Assembly (NCBI GenBank): GCA_964489425.1
Contig: CAZAYP010000003.1
Span: forward strand, 120,480-184,479
Direction: 5' to 3'
DNA length: 64,000 nucleotides
Source of the DNA: CAZAYP01 sp964489425 [NCBI: uncultured Verrucomicrobiota bacterium]
GTDB lineage: Bacteria; Verrucomicrobiota; Kiritimatiellia; RZYC01
Under the pieces are notes generated by a model. It was not told where the DNA came from, made no database searches, and saw only the letters and a program-made list of their open reading frames with translations. This document shows positions 1-9,400 of this stretch, in pieces. The position numbers were made by a program, and so were the translations under genes. Positions within the stretch are counted from its first letter, which is position 1; each line of letters begins with the position of its first letter.

Positions 1-483
1 ACCCGCAACCGCCGGATCGGCGTCATCGCCACGCAGTCCACAGTCCGCAGCCGGGCCTACGACCGGCATATCCAGGCGTTGGCGCGCGGCGTCCGGGTTT
101 ACAGCCAGGCCTGCCCGTTGCTGGTGCCCCTGGTGGAGGAAGGCTGGCTGGACCACCCGGTGACCCGCCTGGTGGCCGCCGAATACCTGCGGCCGCTGAA
201 GCGGCAGAAAGTCGACACCCTCATTCTCGGCTGCACCCACTACCCGCTGCTCAAACCCCTGCTGCAGGAACTCATGGGGCCGCAAGTGACCCTCGTGGAT
301 TCGGCCGAGGAGGTGGCGCGCGAGACGCAGGCCCTGCTGGACCGCGAGCATCTGCGCCGCACCCGCAAGCCGACCGGCGCGCACACGTTCCTGGTGAGCG
401 ACGAGCCGCGCCATTTTGCCGCCATGGCCCAGCGCTTTCTCGGCCGGCGGCTGCGCAGCGTGCGCCAGTGGCGCGATGCGTGA
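1..483 (+). CDS. murI: Glutamate racemase, 3' part (5' end outside window)
   Basis: Glutamate racemase converts L-glutamate to D-glutamate for peptidoglycan in the cytoplasm. The frame is open from base 1 (TRNRRIGVIATQSTVRSRAY...) to the TGA at 481-483, so only the C-terminal ~160 residues are present. Family landmarks are clear: the RIGVIATQSTVRS segment, SQACPLLVPLVEEGW, and the second catalytic cysteine block LGCTHYPLLKPL, followed by VTLVDSAEE. An ATG at 79 lies inside the conserved region and is not the start. The gene converges on the large minus-strand gene ending at 505, with a GC-rich palindrome between them. The call is firm; only the N-terminal half, with the first catalytic Cys, cannot be seen. 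Confidence 0.95.
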   Translation, partial: TRNRRIGVIATQSTVRSRAYDRHIQALARGVRVYSQACPLLVPLVEEGWLDHPVTRLVAAEYLRPLKRQKVDTLILGCTHYPLLKPLLQELMGPQVTLVDSAEEVARETQALLDREHLRRTRKPTGAHTFLVSDEPRHFAAMAQRFLGRRLRSVRQWRDA

Positions 484-486
484 TGC

Positions 487-502
487 CCCGGCGCGCGCCG
501 GG
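487..502. terminator. GC-rich palindrome between convergent genes
   Basis: A perfect 16-nt palindrome (CCCGGCGC/GCGCCGGG) lies between the murI stop at 483 and the stop of the minus-strand gene at 505. Its place suggests a two-way transcription end, but there is no T tract on either side, so this is weak evidence for an intrinsic terminator. Confidence 0.35.
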
Positions 503-504
503 CG

Positions 505-3500
505 TTACGGCCGCCGGACCTGGCTGCGGTAATAGCCGGCCGGGCCGCGGTTGGTGACCGTGATCAGCAGCACCCCGCCGGTGGCGCTGCCCGGCCAGTC
601 CAGGCCCAGCGGCTGCCAGGTCGCCAGCAGGTTGGTGGCGAACCACAGGTCGTAGAGGCTGGCGCTGGTCGTGCGCGGCCCGAGACGCAGTTGCATGACT
701 TCGCCGGCATCTGTCGCGGCGCGCGACACGTTGAACACCGACCCGGCATCGCGCGGATCGGACCCGGCGATGGTTTCGGCGCCGTCGGGCATGCGGTCGC
801 CGTCGGTGTCCGCCAACTCTGGATCGGTGCCCAGCGCTGCTTCGTTGGTATTGGCCAACCCGTCGCCATCCACATCGCGCGCGCTGGCCAGGCTGAAGGC
901 GACGGCCACGGTAAAGTTAGTGGCCGTGTTCCAGGTCTCGAACTGTTCAGTCAGCGGCAGGACCCGGTGGTCCCAGCCGGCGTTGACAATGCTGTTGGTG
1001 ACCAGGCCGCAGTTGCGGCCGGCCACGACGTAGGCAGCGCCGCCCGCGCTGTTGGCCAGCCCGCGGAACGAGGCGTCCTGCTCCTTTTGCAGGCGGGCCG
1101 GGCCGTTCAGCATCAGGTCGAGCTGGTTGGGCCCGAATCCAAACCGGGTGTAGAGCGTGCCCACGTCCGGCGCCACGGCGTACGCGGCCCGCGCCACGTC
1201 GCGGCCCGTGTCCAGCGCGACGGTCTTGCGCACGCGGCCGTCGCTGGAAACAAACGCCCAGCTCCCGGCGCTGGCCGTCGGCGGCGTGGCGGCAAAGTCC
1301 ATGTCCACGTAATGGTTGCCGTTCAGGCCGCTGTTGTAGCGGTCCTTGAACGCGGAGCAACGGTTGTTGTCCGCGCCCTCGTTCTCGTGCTCCTCGGCCG
1401 GGTTGGCGACCAAGGCGCCGACCACGGCGAGGGCGTCGCCGGCAAGGGCGTTGGTGTCGTAGACGAACGCGCGCACCAGGCGCGCGCCCCAGCGCTCGTA
1501 GCACAGGTACACCTTGTTGTTGCACAGGATGTACTCGGCCTGGGTGTCCAGGTCCACGTCGCGCGCCACGGCTTGCGGCGCAGGGCCCTGGGCGCCGGAA
1601 CGGACGTCCGCCACCCAGCGGTCCACGTCGGCCAGCGCGGCGAGCTGGCGCACGTGGCCGTGCAGGCGCAGCGCCCAACCGGAGGTGTTGTCGCCGGTGC
1701 TGTCCTCGTAGGCCTCGTCGCAGTTGCCGGCGGCCACGCCACGGGTGAACCCGCCCTGGGCCAGGTCCTGGTAGTTGCGCGACTTGTACTGGTCGGGGTT
1801 GGCGTCCTCGTCGTGCCAGGCGGTCTCGTAGACCATGGCGCTGAACGACCATTCCGCGAGCCGCCGCAGGTTGGTGCTGGCGATGGCCTGGATCGCGTCC
1901 CACGAGTCGCGGAACAGGGTGCCGGTGGTGTTCATGTCGCCGTAGGGGGGCATGCCAGCCGGGGTTTCCGGGCCGGCGTCGCCCCAGCGCACCGGCGGCA
2001 CGCGCGCAAAGAAGCTGGTCTCCGCGCCCGACCCGTAATACCAGTTGTCGTAGGAGTGCTCGCTGGCGCGCTTGAGCCACTCGTAGGTCTGGGATGGCTT
2101 GTCGTAGACGTAGCCGTGATCGATCACCCAGGACCCGTCGCCCTGCGCCCAATCGGTCACGGTCCGTAGGTTAACCACCTCGATCCACGGGTGGTTCGCG
2201 GCCCAGCGCAACGTGGTATGGATCTGGTCCGCGTTGTTGTTGGGCGTGGACGAGGCAAACGAGTTGCCGGCAAAGGCTTCCCAATCGTCGAACACCAGGG
2301 TGAGCTGGGCCGAGTCGCCGGCGCGCGCCTTCTGCAGCAGGGTGTAGCGGGTGTCGCGGGCCATGCCGCCGTCGTCGTTGCCGAACTTGGACTGGTCCTC
2401 GCGGTCGTTGATCATGAAGCAGATCACGCCGTTCATCTTGTGCGCCTTGTGGTGGTAGACCTCCTCGTCGTTGCCCTGGCCGCCGGCCCAGCGGCCGCAG
2501 TTGTAGGTGTCCCAGCCGGCGTTGGTCTGCTCGCCGGGATAAAACCACCAGTGCAGGTGGGTCACCTCGTCGAGATAGGTGGCGGAGAATCCGCTCTGGG
2601 CGATGTCCTCAAACGTCTTGCCGTCGAGCGGCCCGTTGCCGCGCGCGTGCGGGTTGTTGGTTTCGGAACGGATCACGCGCTCGGGCACGTGCATGACCTT
2701 CATCTCGCTTTCGCTGAGCCCGAAGAGGTGATCCAGAAGCTCGCTGTTCTGGGCGATGCTTTGCTGGTTCACCGCGCCCTCGAAGTAGGGCATGATATGT
2801 TCCGCCAGCACGCCGCCGACGAGGGATCCGGGCCCGTTGGTCACGAACCGGCTCACGCGCGCCAGGAATGTCGGGCCGTCGCGCGCCGGGTAGCCGGCCT
2901 CGGCCGGGTCCTGGTTGGCCCACAGGAACGACATCAGCAGCGTGCCGCTGATATGCAGGTTCACGGGCAGGTTGAACATCTCGGCCGTGTCCAGCAGGCG
3001 GATGAACCCCGGGTGCAGGTCGAGGTCGCTGCGGTCCGCGTAAATGTGGCCCTGGGTGCCGGTCTTGGCAGCCACCGACTGGTTGGCGTGGGCCACCACG
3101 GCGTACTTGGCGCGCCCGGCGCCGGAACTTGCGGCCACAGCGCCGGCCAGCAGGCCGTTGCCGTCGCCCGTGTCGCGGGTCAGCGTCCCGAAATGGTCCA
3201 CGATGTCCGCGCCCGCGATTTCGCCCCCGCCGCCCATGGTGCCGTCGCGGCAGGTGAACGCCTGCAGGTTGAGGCTGGCCAACTGGCCGTTCCAGCCGCG
3301 GTCCAGCAGGAACTGGCGCTGGATGCCAAATTCCACGGCGTCCAGGTCGGAGCGCCAGTACCCGCCGCCGCCGTAGCCGACAAACTGGCTGACGTGGTTG
3401 CTCCAGTCCGTAGTGTAGACCGCGGCGGCGCTGCTGTTGTACACGCCGATACAGACCTCCCACGGGTGGTCAGTCCGGGTATCGGTATAATCCGGAAACC

Positions 3501-3852
3501 ACTCCTGGCCGCCGGTGGCGCAGTCGATGGCCAGGTACATGTCCACGTTGGCGGCCTGGGCCTCGTAGGCGAGGTCGAACAGGTCCAGGCGGAAATAGAC
3601 GTTGGTGCCGTCGTCGTGGGCGTAGAGGGCCACCAGGTCGCGCGACATGTCGTAGCTGTCGCTGAACTTGTACTGGTCGTCGTTGTTGTCCAGGGCGCGC
3701 ACATCCGCCTGGCCCCAGTCCTGGAACTCGCGGTACCAGGTCACGCCGCGCTTGTCCGTGCCCACGGCCGGGCCGGGGCCGATCTCGATCGCGCAGGCCA
3801 GGCCCGCCAAGGCGGCCAGGCAGGCGGCAACCGTCATGGTCATGGACTTCAT
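505..3852 (-). CDS. Large secreted protein, GH57/polysaccharide-deacetylase-like core with C-terminal DxDGDG repeats
   Basis: Predicted secreted protein of 1115 aa. I chose the ATG at 3852 (MKSMTMTVAACLA...) because AAGGAAA lies just upstream and it starts a clean signal peptide ending near ALAGLACA; the open frame runs 18 codons further. Residues ~25-230 look like a carbohydrate-binding (CBM9-like) beta domain. A stretch around residues 255-400 (VVAHANQ, HPGFIRLLDTAEMF, LPVNLHISGTLL, AEHIMPYF) resembles the start of GH57 or deacetylase-type barrels, hence a possible glycan hydrolase; this is only suggestive. Residues 993-1035 hold two Ca-binding, thrombospondin-3-like DxDGDG repeats ending SDPRDAGSVF, and the last 80 residues form a terminal beta domain ending YYRSQV. 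The same end architecture is found in the proteins at 27925 and 52597. Confidence 0.88.
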   Translation of the reverse strand: MKSMTMTVAACLAALAGLACAIEIGPGPAVGTDKRGVTWYREFQDWGQADVRALDNNDDQYKFSDSYDMSRDLVALYAHDDGTNVYFRLDLFDLAYEAQAANVDMYLAIDCATGGQEWFPDYTDTRTDHPWEVCIGVYNSSAAAVYTTDWSNHVSQFVGYGGGGYWRSDLDAVEFGIQRQFLLDRGWNGQLASLNLQAFTCRDGTMGGGGEIAGADIVDHFGTLTRDTGDGNGLLAGAVAASSGAGRAKYAVVAHANQSVAAKTGTQGHIYADRSDLDLHPGFIRLLDTAEMFNLPVNLHISGTLLMSFLWANQDPAEAGYPARDGPTFLARVSRFVTNGPGSLVGGVLAEHIMPYFEGAVNQQSIAQNSELLDHLFGLSESEMKVMHVPERVIRSETNNPHARGNGPLDGKTFEDIAQSGFSATYLDEVTHLHWWFYPGEQTNAGWDTYNCGRWAGGQGNDEEVYHHKAHKMNGVICFMINDREDQSKFGNDDGGMARDTRYTLLQKARAGDSAQLTLVFDDWEAFAGNSFASSTPNNNADQIHTTLRWAANHPWIEVVNLRTVTDWAQGDGSWVIDHGYVYDKPSQTYEWLKRASEHSYDNWYYGSGAETSFFARVPPVRWGDAGPETPAGMPPYGDMNTTGTLFRDSWDAIQAIASTNLRRLAEWSFSAMVYETAWHDEDANPDQYKSRNYQDLAQGGFTRGVAAGNCDEAYEDSTGDNTSGWALRLHGHVRQLAALADVDRWVADVRSGAQGPAPQAVARDVDLDTQAEYILCNNKVYLCYERWGARLVRAFVYDTNALAGDALAVVGALVANPAEEHENEGADNNRCSAFKDRYNSGLNGNHYVDMDFAATPPTASAGSWAFVSSDGRVRKTVALDTGRDVARAAYAVAPDVGTLYTRFGFGPNQLDLMLNGPARLQKEQDASFRGLANSAGGAAYVVAGRNCGLVTNSIVNAGWDHRVLPLTEQFETWNTATNFTVAVAFSLASARDVDGDGLANTNEAALGTDPELADTDGDRMPDGAETIAGSDPRDAGSVFNVSRAATDAGEVMQLRLGPRTTSASLYDLWFATNLLATWQPLGLDWPGSATGGVLLITVTNRGPAGYYRSQVRRP

Positions 3853-3986
3853 CTGGATGTTTCCTTCAACAAACGAATATACACCGACTACATTTACCTT
3901 GTGCACAAAAACCGGTTATATGTATATGGGAGGGTGGCAGTGCCGTTGGCAACCATGGGTTGGACATGATCGAAGGAGCAGACGAA
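3853..3986. promoter_or_regulatory. A+T-richer divergent intergenic region with candidate promoters
   Basis: The 134 bp between the divergent genes are clearly richer in A+T than their surroundings (for example TTATATGTATATGG near 3914-3927). On the plus strand TTGTGC (3900-3905) lies 16-18 bp before TGTATA/TATATG, and on the minus strand GTGTATATTCG precedes the secreted-protein gene. These could be divergent promoters, but neither pair is a strong match. Confidence 0.35.
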
Positions 3987-4355
3987 ATGTCGTTACTGGT
4001 GACAAGCAGGGAGCGGGCGCCCGGCGTGTATCTCGTCATTCTGGAAGGCCGCCTCGACGCATACTCCAGCCGGGTCTGCGAGGAGCAGATCGTGCCCCTG
4101 CTCGCGGCCGCGCGGGACATTATTTTCGACCTCACCAACCTGGCCTATGCCAACAGCCGCGGGCTGAGCGTGATCTTCAGGATTCGCAAGGAACTCCAGG
4201 AAAAACAGGGCCTGGTCCTGCTCGCTTGCCTGCAGGACCGGGTGGCCAAGATCATCGCCATGACCAAGGTGCTGCCCGCGGAGTCTGTGTTTGCCACGGT
4301 GGCCGAGGCCGAACAACACCTGGCGCGGGCCCGTGCCCCCGGCTGCGGGACGTAG
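3987..4355 (+). CDS. STAS-domain anti-anti-sigma factor (SpoIIAA/RsbV-like)
   Basis: Single STAS domain protein of 122 aa. Such proteins bind an anti-sigma kinase and release a sigma factor or partner, and are switched by serine phosphorylation. I chose the ATG at 3987 because GAAGGAG (3972-3978) is well placed; in-frame starts at 3960 and 3966 would put this site inside the gene. The fold pattern is VYLVILEGRLDAYSS...IIFDLTNLAYANSRGLSVI. Ser57 in NSRGL lines up with the phosphorylated serine of the DSxGL motif, although Asn replaces the usual Asp. No anti-sigma kinase or phosphatase is nearby. It sits 21 bp before larC and probably heads the operon that runs to 10026. Confidence 0.85.
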   Translation: MSLLVTSRERAPGVYLVILEGRLDAYSSRVCEEQIVPLLAAARDIIFDLTNLAYANSRGLSVIFRIRKELQEKQGLVLLACLQDRVAKIIAMTKVLPAESVFATVAEAEQHLARARAPGCGT

Positions 4356-4376
4356 GCGCCAGCCCGGAACGGCATC

Positions 4377-5597
4377 ATGCGGCACCTTCACTGGCACAGC
4401 GTGGGCGGCGCCAGCGGCGACATGATCCTGGCGGCGCTGCTGGATCTTGGCGTGCCCGGCGACTGGCTGCAAGCCCGGTTGCACGCCCTGGACCTGCCGC
4501 CATTTGAGCTTACGGCGCGCCCGGTGGAAACCCATGGCCTGCGGGGATGCCAGGTCCGGGTTGCGGTCCCCGCCGCCACGGACGACGCCCACGACCACCG
4601 CGCCTACCGCGATATCCGCGCCTGGATCGCGGCGCAGCCGCTGCCGGCGCGCGCCCAATCCCTGGCCCAGGCCGTGTTCCAAGCCCTGGCCGAAGCCGAG
4701 GGCGCGGTGCATGGCCGGCCGGCGGACGACGTGGAGTTCCACGAAGTCGGCGCCGTGGACTCGCTCGTGGATGTGGTGGGCGCGTGCCTGGCCCTGGACC
4801 ACCTCGGCGTCGATGGCGTGCGCGTTGGCCCCCTGCCGCTGGGCTGCGGCACGGTAACCTGCGCGCATGGCGTGTACCCCGTACCGGCGCCGGCCACCGC
4901 GCTGCTGCTGCGCGGGTTGCCCGTCCAGGACGTCAACGTGCCCCGCGAGATGGTCACCCCCACCGGCGCAGCCCTGCTGGCCGTATGGCAGCGGGAGCTG
5001 CCGGCGCCGGGGCCCGGTGCGATCCTGCAGATCGAGCGGACCGGCCACGGCATGGGCCACGCCGACCTGGGCGACCGGCCCAACCTGCTGCGCGCCGTGC
5101 TGCTGCGGGACGCGCCTGCACCGGGCGGGGCCGGCATGGAAGACTGCCTGGTGTTGGAATGCAATCTCGACAACACCAACCCCGAGCTGATCGGCGCGCT
5201 GGCCCAGCGCCTGCTGGAACAGGGCGCGCTGGACGTCTTTACCACGGCCATCCAGATGAAGAAGCAACGGCCCGGCACCCTGCTGAGCGTGCTGTGCCGC
5301 CCCGCGGACAGCCCGCAGGTCCAGGACCTCATCTTCCGCGAAAGCGCCACCCTCGGCATCCGCGAGCAACCCGCGCGGCGCACGGTCCTGCCGCGCGCCT
5401 GGCAGACCGTGGCCACGGCCTTCGGCCCGGTGCGCGTCAAGACCGGCTTCTGGCAGGGCGCGGCCATCACCCGCCGGCCGGAGATGGACGACTGCGCCGC
5501 GCAGGCCCGCGCGCACGGCGTGGCGGTGCGCGTGGTCTACGAGGCGGCGCTGGCCGCGGCCGCGGCGCTGCCCGCACCACCGCCCCCGGAGCCCTAA
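4377..5597 (+). CDS. larC: Nickel pincer cofactor (NPN) biosynthesis protein LarC
   Basis: LarC (DUF111 family) performs the CTP-dependent cyclometallation that inserts Ni into the pincer nucleotide cofactor of lactate racemase and related LarA enzymes. The 406-aa protein begins with the family signature (HSVGGASGDMILAALLDLG) and has FHEVGAVDSLVDVVGA, GVYPVPAPATALLLRG and EMVTPTGAALLA in the N-terminal part. The C-terminal part has LECNLDNTNPELIG and IQMKKQRPGTLL. It is one uninterrupted frame, unlike the frameshifted larC1/larC2 of some Firmicutes. LarA, LarB and LarE are not in this window. It ends 2 bp before the next start, consistent with one operon. Confidence 0.93.
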   Translation: MRHLHWHSVGGASGDMILAALLDLGVPGDWLQARLHALDLPPFELTARPVETHGLRGCQVRVAVPAATDDAHDHRAYRDIRAWIAAQPLPARAQSLAQAVFQALAEAEGAVHGRPADDVEFHEVGAVDSLVDVVGACLALDHLGVDGVRVGPLPLGCGTVTCAHGVYPVPAPATALLLRGLPVQDVNVPREMVTPTGAALLAVWQRELPAPGPGAILQIERTGHGMGHADLGDRPNLLRAVLLRDAPAPGGAGMEDCLVLECNLDNTNPELIGALAQRLLEQGALDVFTTAIQMKKQRPGTLLSVLCRPADSPQVQDLIFRESATLGIREQPARRTVLPRAWQTVATAFGPVRVKTGFWQGAAITRRPEMDDCAAQARAHGVAVRVVYEAALAAAAALPAPPPPEP

Positions 5598-5599
5598 GC

Positions 5600-6442
5600 A
5601 TGCCCCTGGAAATATGCGTGTTGGCCAGCGGCAGCTCGGGCAACTGCACCTACGTGGGCGACAGCCACACCGCCGTGCTGATCGACGCCGGCCTCAGCGG
5701 CAAGGAAACGGCGCGCCGCCTGGGGGAAATCGGGGTGACCATGGACCGCATCCAGGCTGTCTGCCTGACCCACGAGCACGGCGACCATATCGCCGGCATC
5801 AGCGTCCTGCACCGCCGGCACGGCATCCCCATCTACGCCAACTCCGGCACCCTGGAATACCTGCGCCGGGACGCGGCGCTGGCCGCCCTGCCCTGGAAAA
5901 TCTTCACCACCGGCAGCCCGTTTGCCATTGGCACGCTGACCCTCGACCCGTTCAGCGTGTCGCACGACGCGTACGAGCCCGTGGGGTTCGTGGTGTCCAG
6001 CGGGCCGGCCCGGGCGGGGATCGCCACCGACGTCGGCATGGTGACCACCCTGGTCCGCGAGCGGCTGCGCGGCTGCCACGCGCTGGTGATCGAGGCCAAC
6101 CACGACTTGCGCATGCTGGACAGCGCCGCGCGGCCCTGGTCCCTGAAACAGCGCATCCGTGGCCGGCAGGGGCACCTGTCCAACGAGCAGACCGCGGAGT
6201 TCCTCGCGGAGATCGCCGGCGCGGGGCTGGAACAGGTGTTTCTGGCCCATCTGAGCTCGGAGTGCAACGATCCCGGGTGCGCCGCGCACGTGGTGGCCCG
6301 CGCCCTGGCCGCGGCCAACCACGCCCACGTTCAGGTGCAGTGCGCCGCGCCCGACCGGATCAGCGCCCGCTGGATCCATGGCGCCGCGGCACACGTCCGG
6401 GCCGCCGGTTCACCACCACCCAGCCAGAGGTCAACCCCATGA
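5600..6442 (+). CDS. MBL-fold metallo-hydrolase, WalJ/YycJ-like
   Basis: Metallo-beta-lactamase-fold protein of 280 aa related to YycJ/WalJ, a family linked to 5'-3' exonuclease activity and DNA repair. It opens with the family hallmark LASGSSGNCTYVG (residues ~8-20) and has the metal-binding THEHGDHIAG motif. Further conserved pieces are FSVSHDAYEPVGF, ATDVGMVT, IEANHD and a C-terminal HLS.ECN. The start at 5600 lies 2 bp after the larC stop, and the stop codon overlaps the ATG of the helicase gene (ATGA, 6439-6442), a sign of translational coupling. The cytoplasmic hydrolase call is secure; the exact substrate is inferred from the family. Confidence 0.9.
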   Translation: MPLEICVLASGSSGNCTYVGDSHTAVLIDAGLSGKETARRLGEIGVTMDRIQAVCLTHEHGDHIAGISVLHRRHGIPIYANSGTLEYLRRDAALAALPWKIFTTGSPFAIGTLTLDPFSVSHDAYEPVGFVVSSGPARAGIATDVGMVTTLVRERLRGCHALVIEANHDLRMLDSAARPWSLKQRIRGRQGHLSNEQTAEFLAEIAGAGLEQVFLAHLSSECNDPGCAAHVVARALAAANHAHVQVQCAAPDRISARWIHGAAAHVRAAGSPPPSQRSTP

Positions 6443-9400
6443 AATCACATCCCCCAAAACTTGAAGTGCTGCCGCCCAGCCCGGAGCAGAAGCTCCGCGA
6501 ATATTGGAGTGCAATGGTACCGCAGGTGCGCGAACGTGGACACGCCTACTATGTCGGGGGCCGGGTTACAGCCATTTCGCGTTTGTCCGGGATGGAGAAC
6601 AACTTCTTGATCGAAGTGCGCGGATCGCATGTCTACCAGGTCGACCTGGGTACGGATGAGTACGGCTGGGACGCGGGCTGCACCTGCCCGGTGGGCTTTG
6701 ACTGCAAGCATATCTGCGCCGCGGTCGAGGCCGTTTTGGACCATCCCGAATGGCTGGGCGGGACCGTCACGGCCGAGCCGCCGCAAAGCTCGCTCGAGCA
6801 AACCCTGGCCGAGCGCCACGGGCGCAAGCTGAAGCGCGAGGAACGTCAGCAGATCCAACAGTTGCTGCATGTACACGCCCAGTACCAACGGAGCGGGTAT
6901 TTCTCTGTCTACGAACTGATGCGCGGCGACAACCGCTACGCCAACCCGCATATGCCGCACGATTTTGTCCATCCGCCCAAAGATGCCGGGGTGGTGGATT
7001 TCTGGAACTGTTTGGCCTACCAGTTTCGCAAGACGCGCTACCCGATGCCGGATTTCATGCTACCGCTGGAAGACCCGGCGCGGGCCGAACAGCTGCTGGC
7101 CACGGAACGCCGCCGCCTGGTCATCCAGGCATGGCAGCAGGCGATCGCGCACTCGGCCGGCGAGCATACCAGCCCAGAACAAGCCGCCGCGAGCGGCTTT
7201 GATTTCCGGCTGCGCTGGACCAAGGAGGGCATGACCCATGAAGTCAAGATGCCCGGCCAGGCCGAGTTCAAGCTGCTGAAGCCCACGCCGCTTAAATCGA
7301 TCATGCAGGACTATGAAAACGGGCGCGTCTGGCCCGTCCCCGAGGCGACCGGCGTCTTCCTGGCCGCCCGCCAACGGTGGGCCTATGGCCGCCACTTCCA
7401 GGCCGAGGCCGGCACGGTTTCTTTTGCGCAGACCTTGCGGTTCTTGGCGCTGACACCCGCGGGCCGCGAACGGATGGTCAATGGCGCGGGCCAGCCGTTC
7501 GCCTGGGCGGAAGCGCCCCTGCGCTGGAAACTGACCGAAGCGGCCCATCCCGAAGGCGATCACGTCCTGGAGCTGACAACGCCGGACGGCGCGACCGTCA
7601 AAGATCTGTGGACCGTGCTGCCCAGCAAGCCGCCGCTCTATATCACCTCCACCACCATGTACCCGGGGCCGATGCCCCTGGGCCCGGTCAAGGTACGGCA
7701 CGATCATCACCATTATTATGACGGGGCGGATGAACTGAAGGTGGCACCCGCCGCGCGCATCGAGATCCCGGGGCCGGCCGTCGATAGCGCCGCCGGCGCC
7801 CAGTTCCTCAACCAACTGGGCGTGGGGTTGCCCAGGCAACTCGAAAGCCGGATCGAAAAGGTGCCGCTTAAACTGACGGTCAAGGCCCAGCATGACCGCT
7901 CTTTTGGCATGGGTCACGATTGCGTCTTCTTTGACATCCGCGCGCGGGATAACCGCGACCGGACCTGGCTCGCATGGGGCCAGGGCGGATGGTATCAGGC
8001 CCATGATGCGGCCGCGGCCAAGGCCGCCAAGAGCCAGCGCATCCCGGTCCTGGACCGATCGCGCCTGGCGGATCCCGCCACGGTGTTGTTACCCTTGGAC
8101 TTGAAGTGGAATACCTACGTCGAACGCTGGTACCTGCGGGTAACGCGCAAGTTCCCCGAACGCCTCAACGACTGGTTGACGAACCTGCCCCCGGATGTCG
8201 ACGTGGTGCTGGACAAGGAACTGGCCCCGTTCCGCGCCCCGGCCGTGGCCGCGTCCGTCCGCCTCGACTGCCAGGCCGTGGAAGGGATCGACTGGTTTGA
8301 CCTGCGCGTGGTGGTCAATGTCACGGATACGGAGCTGACGAAGGAGGAAATCAAGGTCCTCCTCGACGCCCATGGCCAATTTGTCCACTTGGACGGCAAG
8401 GGCTGGCGGCGGATGACCCTGGACATCCCGCCGGAAGACGACGCCAAGCTGGCCCGCCTGGGCCTGCGGGCGGATGACTTGAGCAGCGAGCCCCAGCGCC
8501 TGCACGCGCTGCAACTGGCGGACCCGGCCGCGGAAAAATTCCTCTCGGAACAGCAATGGGCCGCGGTGCGCGAGCGCGCCAGCCAGATTACCACCGAAGT
8601 GGCGCCGCCGGTGCCGGCCGGCATCCGGGCGGAACTGCGCCATTACCAGGTGGCGGGCTACCACTTCCTGGCGTACCTGGCCGAAAATGCGTTCGGCGGC
8701 ATCCTGGCCGACGACATGGGGCTGGGCAAGACCCTGCAGGCGTTGACCTGGCTGACCTGGCTGCGCGCGCGGGCCGAGGCGGCCGGCCCGAGCCTGGTGG
8801 TGTGCCCCAAGTCGGTCATGGACACGTGGCAGGCGGAATCCGCACACTTTGCTCCGGATCTCAAGGTCACCGTATGGCGCGGCACGGAAGCGGAGGCGTT
8901 CCGCGCCGAGGCCACGGCCGCCGACCTGATCGTGATCAACTACGCCCAGTTGCGCGCCCTGGCCCCGGCCATCCACGCCCAGCCATGGCTGGCCGTCATC
9001 CTCGACGAAGGCCAGTGCATCAAGAACCCCAACTCACTCACCGCGCGTGCGGCCCGCGACGTCCAGGCGCGCCACCGGCTGATCCTGACCGGCACGCCCA
9101 TTGAGAACCGCCTGCTCGACCTGTGGAGCCTGATGAGCTTTGCCATGCCAGGCATCCTGGGCCCCAGGAACCGGTTTGCAGGGCATTACGACAAGGCCGG
9201 CGACCCTCTCGCGCGCCAGCGGCTGGCGGCGCGCGTGCGGCCGTTCCTGCTGCGCCGCACCAAGGACCAGGTCGCCCCCGAGCTGCCGCCGCGCACCGAG
9301 GAGGACCTGGTGTGCGAGATGACCCCAACCCAGAACCTGCTGTACCGCGCCGAACTCAAGCACGCCCAGCAGATGCTGCTGGGCGTCCAGAGTCAGCGCG

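Noticed and set aside
691-2169. 492-codon plus-strand frame inside the 505-3852 gene
   Set aside because: Shadow frame; composition is Gly/Val/Ala/His-rich without structure, and the minus frame has a signal peptide and calcium repeats.
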